DNA from: Aeoliella mucimassa
GTDB lineage: Bacteria; Planctomycetota; Planctomycetia; Pirellulales; Lacipirellulaceae
DNA length: 64,000 nucleotides
Reading direction: 5' to 3'
NCBI RefSeq assembly: GCF_007748035.1
Contig: NZ_CP036278.1
Location: 2,542,001-2,606,000 of the forward strand
The position numbers and the translations under genes are program-made. Under the pieces are notes generated by a model. That model was not told the origin of the DNA. It was given only the letters and a program-made list of their open reading frames with translations, and made no database searches. Shown here piece after piece: positions 60,495 through 64,000 of this stretch; positions within the stretch are counted from its first letter, which is position 1, and each line of letters opens with the position of its first letter.

Positions 60495-61076
60495 ATGAAA
60501 ACCGTGTTCACAACTGGCGAGGCCGCGAAGATTTGCAAGGTCAGCCAGCAAACCATCATTCGCTGCTTCGACTCGGGACAGCTCAAGGGGTTCCGCGTAC
60601 CGGGTAGCCGCTTCCGTCGCATTCCTCGCGACCAGCTGTACTCGTTCATGCGCGACAACGGCATTCCGACCGACGCTCTGGATAGTGGCAAACGCAAGAT
60701 TCTGATCGTCGACGACGACGAGGATCTGGTAGACCTGCTGGTCGATCACTTTGAGCGCGACGGACGCTTCGACGTGCGTAGCGTTAACAACGGGTTCGGC
60801 GCCGGCATGATGATCAAAGAGTTCGGCCCCGACCTGGTGGTGCTCGACGTGATGCTGCCCGATATCAACGGCATGGAAGTATGCCAGTTGGTGCGGAGCG
60901 ACAAGTCGATGGACGAAGTTCGCATCATCTGCATCTCGGGTATGGTCGAGCAGGATCGCATTCAGCAACTCCGCGACGCGGGCGCGAACGACTTCATGAA
61001 GAAGCCGTTTGATATCGACGCCTTGTCGACCCGAGTGTGTCAGTTGCTCGAAATCGAATCGGCTTCGCCTAACTAA
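60495..61076 (+). CDS. response regulator with N-terminal excisionase-type HTH
   Basis: From ATG 60495 the product is 193 residues. Residues 1-55 form an excisionase/MerR-like HTH (FTTGEAAKICKVSQQTIIRC, then RVPGSRFRRIPRDQLYSFM). Residues about 66-190 are a receiver domain: acidic pair in ILIVDDDEDL, phosphoacceptor D118 in LVVLDVMLP, and lysine in DFMKKPF. The order is unusual, since most response regulators have the receiver first. It is directly followed by a histidine kinase gene, 29 bases away, which is its likely partner. Confidence 0.9.
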   Translation: MKTVFTTGEAAKICKVSQQTIIRCFDSGQLKGFRVPGSRFRRIPRDQLYSFMRDNGIPTDALDSGKRKILIVDDDEDLVDLLVDHFERDGRFDVRSVNNGFGAGMMIKEFGPDLVVLDVMLPDINGMEVCQLVRSDKSMDEVRIICISGMVEQDRIQQLRDAGANDFMKKPFDIDALSTRVCQLLEIESASPN

Positions 61077-61105
61077 TCACACGACTTGTTCGCTGGCACT
61101 ATGTG

Positions 61106-62308
61106 ATGTTGTGGTTGCCCGCTCTCCATTCCGCTCCGGGCAATCCTCCGTTGGCCGTGTCCGACGCCGCTGCGGTGGCGTTGGAGACTGCGCTGCTCGA
61201 GCCGCTGGCCGCTGAGAGCCAGCTTAGTGCCGCGCTGCTGATTGATCCTTGGTTCTGTCGCTGGGCGGCCACCGACTGCCCAGCGGCGCAAACCATTGCC
61301 GAGCTGGCCCGCCAGTTTGCAATCGGCCTGGCCGATCGACTGAAGTCGTTGCCCAGTCAGCCGCCATGCTGGTTGCGCCCTAGCGTGGGCGACGCCCAGG
61401 CGTTTGCTGCGCAGGCCGAATCGATTCGCAACCAGGCGTTGCAGCTCGAACTACTTGGCTTGCCAGCGGCCGCTTCGCCGGCGTTCTTCGAGCGGCTGCT
61501 CCACGCGGTGCCCGACTACGGTTCGCAAATCGTGATGTCGGATTACTTGCTCGAGATGCCTGGCATCGACTGGCGGTTGTCGCGTTTGATCGCGTTGGTG
61601 CACCAGCCGAATCGTTGCGAGATCGATCTCGAGCAAGCGAAGCTGGCCGCCATGAAAGAACTCGCGTACGGAGCGAGTCACGAAATCAATAATCCGCTGG
61701 CCAACATCTCGGGCCGGGCGCAGTCGCTGCTTCGCGACGAGCCCGATCCTCGCCGGCGGCGGTTGCTCAAGGCGATCGACGCCCAGGCGATTCGCGCGCA
61801 CGAGATGATCTCGGACCTGATGCTGTTTGCCCACCCGCCAGCCTTGGTGCTGGAGGAGGTCGACCTGGTGCAACTCGTCAACCAGTGTGTTGCCGAGATG
61901 CAGCCGATCGCCGAAACGCAGCAAATCGAACTACATAGCGAAACGCCCAGCGAGCCACTAACCGCTCAGCTCGACGCGACGCAAACGCTGGTCGCCATCC
62001 TCGCCCTGCTGCGTAACAGTGTGGAAGCGATCGGCTTCGGCGGCTCTATTACCACCGAGCTGCAAGGCTGCGACGAGTGGGCCGAAATCGCCGTGACCGA
62101 CACTGGTCCCGGCGTGCCGGTGGAAGTCCGTGAGCATATGTTCGACCCCTTCTATAGCGGGCGCGAAGCGGGGCGTGGGTTGGGCTTTGGGCTCAGCAAG
62201 TGCTGGCGTATCGCCCAACTGCATGGCGGCAACGTCAAACTCGTGGAGAGCGGCCCGGTCGGCTGTCGATTCGTGCTGCGGTTGCCAATCGCCGAGCGGG
62301 AAGCATAG
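61106..62308 (+). CDS. soluble histidine kinase
   Basis: The product is about 400 residues from ATG 61106 (GTG 61103 is possible). It has no membrane segments. The N-terminal 180 residues are Ala/Leu-rich with no recognised sensor domain. The dimerisation H-box is ASHEINNPLANISGRAQ with H192, followed by the HATPase domain: N-box LLRNSVEAI, G1 DTGPGVP, and GLGFGLSKCWRIAQLHGG. It probably phosphorylates the adjacent HTH-receiver protein. The signal is unknown and must be cytoplasmic. Confidence 0.9.
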   Translation: MLWLPALHSAPGNPPLAVSDAAAVALETALLEPLAAESQLSAALLIDPWFCRWAATDCPAAQTIAELARQFAIGLADRLKSLPSQPPCWLRPSVGDAQAFAAQAESIRNQALQLELLGLPAAASPAFFERLLHAVPDYGSQIVMSDYLLEMPGIDWRLSRLIALVHQPNRCEIDLEQAKLAAMKELAYGASHEINNPLANISGRAQSLLRDEPDPRRRRLLKAIDAQAIRAHEMISDLMLFAHPPALVLEEVDLVQLVNQCVAEMQPIAETQQIELHSETPSEPLTAQLDATQTLVAILALLRNSVEAIGFGGSITTELQGCDEWAEIAVTDTGPGVPVEVREHMFDPFYSGREAGRGLGFGLSKCWRIAQLHGGNVKLVESGPVGCRFVLRLPIAEREA

Positions 62309-62310
62309 CC

Positions 62311-63153
62311 ATGGGGTGGCTCTGGCAAGTTGGTGCCCGCATGCTCGGTTCGCGGATGGTCAGCGAGGCGAAGCAGGCCGCTACGAGCGAAGTCGCCAAG
62401 GCGATGCTGAAGAGTGGTCCGAGTGACCCCGCCGCGGCGATCGCGGTGCTTTGCGAGAACAAGTGGTTGTTCGATGCCGTGGTCGACGAACTGGTCGACA
62501 AACGCCGGTTGGAAGCCGACCGCATGCAAATCGCCCAAGGACAGTTGGCTGAGGTGCCTGTGGTGGTCGCCCGCCCTCTCGGCGAGGCGGTTGAACCGCT
62601 GCGGATGGTGACCGCGGTGGTCGACGCACACCTGCCGAAGTTCGCGATGTCGGTGGCCGAGGGCATATGTCTCGATCGCGAACTCAAGCACGGCACTTTG
62701 GTCATGGCGACCCGACTCATCGACTCCGCGGGGCGCTCGCTGCGAGTCGAACTCACCCCACCCACAGGCGAGGGGCTGCGTGGCGGAACAGTTGGCACTA
62801 TTGGTGCTCCGGTAGTCGGCGAGCTAGCCGCGACCGAGCAGTTGCCGGTGGTCGAAGATGCCTGGAGCAGTGCGGTAGCGCGGGCGTGCCAGCGAGTGGG
62901 GTTGCCGTTGGTGGCCGTGTCGGCGGTGGTGCAGTTGCCGCTGAGCGAGCGTTCGCAGGCGGCCGAGGCCATGCATCGCCAGCGATCGATGGCGGGCCGC
63001 GCCGGCGTATTGACCGGCATGCTGTTCAAAAAACGGAGCGGGCTGAAGCATCTCTGGAACGACAAGCAGGCGAAATGGGATGCCACGGTCCGAATCGCTG
63101 GACTGGCTAAGTATCTGGCCAAAAGCGTTGAAGTGCCGAAGTCGAATGAGTAA
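62311..63153 (+). CDS. uncharacterised protein after the histidine kinase
   Basis: ATG 62311 follows the kinase stop by two bases, so the genes are very likely co-transcribed and translationally coupled. The 280-residue product is soluble, Ala/Val/Leu-rich and without signal peptide. It begins MGWLWQVGARMLGSRMVSEA and has a central all-beta-like part (VVVARPLGEAVEPLRMVTAV, GTLVMATRLIDSAG) and a basic C-terminus. No family is recognised. It may be a regulator or target of the two-component pair. Confidence 0.75.
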   Translation: MGWLWQVGARMLGSRMVSEAKQAATSEVAKAMLKSGPSDPAAAIAVLCENKWLFDAVVDELVDKRRLEADRMQIAQGQLAEVPVVVARPLGEAVEPLRMVTAVVDAHLPKFAMSVAEGICLDRELKHGTLVMATRLIDSAGRSLRVELTPPTGEGLRGGTVGTIGAPVVGELAATEQLPVVEDAWSSAVARACQRVGLPLVAVSAVVQLPLSERSQAAEAMHRQRSMAGRAGVLTGMLFKKRSGLKHLWNDKQAKWDATVRIAGLAKYLAKSVEVPKSNE

Positions 63154-63239
63154 GCGCTCTGCTTGATGTCGCAGCGGGTCGCCGTGCCGGGTATATTAGA
63201 TGGTGTTCCCCTTCCTTGCAGACATCCACAAGCAGCGTT

Positions 63240-64000
63240 ATGAGCAAAACTGGCGAAGCGTTCACTCACTTTAATTCCACCGTGCGAACCGTGTTGATGG
63301 CCGTGTTGGTCGGCGTGTTCGGGTACGGTGGGTTTCAGGCGTATCAGGCTTACAGCGAACCTCGCCGCGAGCTGGAAGGCAAAGAGCGCGAACTCGAACA
63401 GGCGTATTCCGACCTCGACGACGTAAAGCAACAGCTTGTGACGCGCGACGAGAAAATCTCGGAACTCAACGACGACATCACCGAACGCGATGTTCGTATC
63501 GACGAGTTGCAGGAAGACCTCGATCGGGTGCAAACTGCGGTACGACTGTTGAAGCTCCATCGCCGCCTCGCCCGAGTGGAAGTACTCGATCAGCAGACCG
63601 ACGAATCGGGGCAGCTGCAAACCAAGATCCGCTTTATCGAGGTGGCTGACGAAGGCCAGCCGATTGGCGAGCCTGCCGAATTGACGCTGGAGGGAGATCG
63701 GGTTTATATCGAATACCTGGTGGTAAAGTTTGACGACCAGTACGTGGAGCAGGCCGACATTGAGCGCGGCACCGCGATCTGCTTGTTCGAGAGAATCTTC
63801 GGCGAGAATCAGAATCCCGACGAGGGGTTTGTGATCGACAAGGTGGGCTCTCGGCCGAATGCCTACGATCGCGGCTCGGTGACCAGTGACTTCGAGCAGC
63901 AGATCTGGAACGACTTCTGGACCATCGCCAACGATCGCAAAAAAGCCGAAGAGCTTGGTATCCGCGCGACACACGCCTTGGCACCTTCGATTCGGATGGA
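63240..64000 (+). CDS. membrane-anchored coiled-coil protein, 3' truncated by the window
   Basis: ATG 63240 opens a frame (MSKTGEAFTHFNSTVRTVLM) that remains open to the window edge, giving 253 visible residues. One N-terminal membrane helix (TVLMAVLVGVFGYGGFQAYQ) is followed by a coiled coil (LEGKERELEQAYSDLDDVKQ onward to about residue 115). A globular beta domain follows (KIRFIEVADEGQPIGE, YIEYLVVKFDDQYVEQ). It resembles periplasmic tether proteins with unknown function. The end is not seen. Confidence 0.8.
   Translation, partial: MSKTGEAFTHFNSTVRTVLMAVLVGVFGYGGFQAYQAYSEPRRELEGKERELEQAYSDLDDVKQQLVTRDEKISELNDDITERDVRIDELQEDLDRVQTAVRLLKLHRRLARVEVLDQQTDESGQLQTKIRFIEVADEGQPIGEPAELTLEGDRVYIEYLVVKFDDQYVEQADIERGTAICLFERIFGENQNPDEGFVIDKVGSRPNAYDRGSVTSDFEQQIWNDFWTIANDRKKAEELGIRATHALAPSIRM

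Noticed and set aside
62235-63974. 579-residue minus-strand open frame
   Set aside because: It overlaps three plus-strand genes with coupled starts and has no domain signature.
1-64000. Avoidance of GAATTC or CAATTG because of the EcoRI-like nuclease
   Set aside because: Both hexamers are seen several times, for example GAATTC near 14990, 18033, 20499, 22313, 35773, 39252 and 45837, so no strong depletion is evident by eye.

Overview
The window is a GC-rich bacterial chromosome segment that reads as a planctomycete, most likely of the order Pirellulales. The reasons are the secreted CxxCH/DUF1549/DUF1553 giant protein paired with a Tat-exported DUF1501 protein, a double DUF1080 protein, a PEP-CTERM protein, an EF-hand secreted protein, few classical Shine-Dalgarno sites, and an excisionase-type HTH fused to a receiver domain. 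No rRNA, tRNA, CRISPR array or complete insertion sequence was recognised. The genus cannot be named from sequence reading alone.

Layout. 1-6.5 kb: end of an alpha/beta hydrolase, then the DUF1553/DUF1501 pair and a secreted glycosidase-like DUF5722 protein. 6.6-11.0 kb: a type III restriction-modification system (mod-res) whose mod gene is broken into two frames exactly at an 11-G homopolymer, the hallmark of a phase-variable methyltransferase. 11.0-11.7 kb: a gene-free stretch with a five-copy GGGAATCTATT motif and a 24-bp palindrome. 11.7-27.7 kb: mostly housekeeping genes (trpD, nucleoside hydrolase, HtrA-like protease, DksA/TraR-type protein, FHA/coiled-coil membrane protein, sugar isomerase, queF/queC/queE, a duplicated DMT-like transporter, a large FtsX-type permease, purD). 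27.8-29.9 kb: an AT-richer island with a D12-class adenine methylase and an EcoRI-like endonuclease. 30.1-30.2 kb: eight 15-bp tandem repeats directly before the ribosome-binding site of a DUF4261 gene.

31-47.4 kb: metabolic and secreted proteins (UPF0173 hydrolase, Rieske ferredoxin, SAM methyltransferase, alcohol dehydrogenase, PEP-CTERM protein, PreA-like enzyme, ABC-2 permease, YjbQ, S9 peptidase, ispH, EF-hand protein, FlgM-like protein, Fur-family regulator) separated by several repeat-bearing intergenic stretches. 47.4-55.9 kb: a four-gene minus-strand cluster encoding a giant TPR lipoprotein-like or secreted protein, ExbB/TolQ, ExbD/TolR and a 1280-residue protein that starts like TonB (membrane helix with an SxxxH motif, then a Pro/Glu-rich linker) but ends in an alpha/alpha-toroid domain. 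56-64 kb: a large pseudopilin, a small beta-sandwich protein, the double DUF1080 protein, a HTH-receiver regulator with a soluble histidine kinase, and two uncharacterised proteins, the last running off the window.

The strongest candidates for something undescribed are (1) the phase-variable type III R-M system in a planctomycete, and (2) the TPR-ExbB-ExbD-TonB-like/toroid operon, which looks like a proton-motive-force-driven envelope machine with a non-standard periplasmic effector. The EcoRI-like island, the 15-bp VNTR and a repeated stem-loop with a conserved loop and changed stems are secondary leads.
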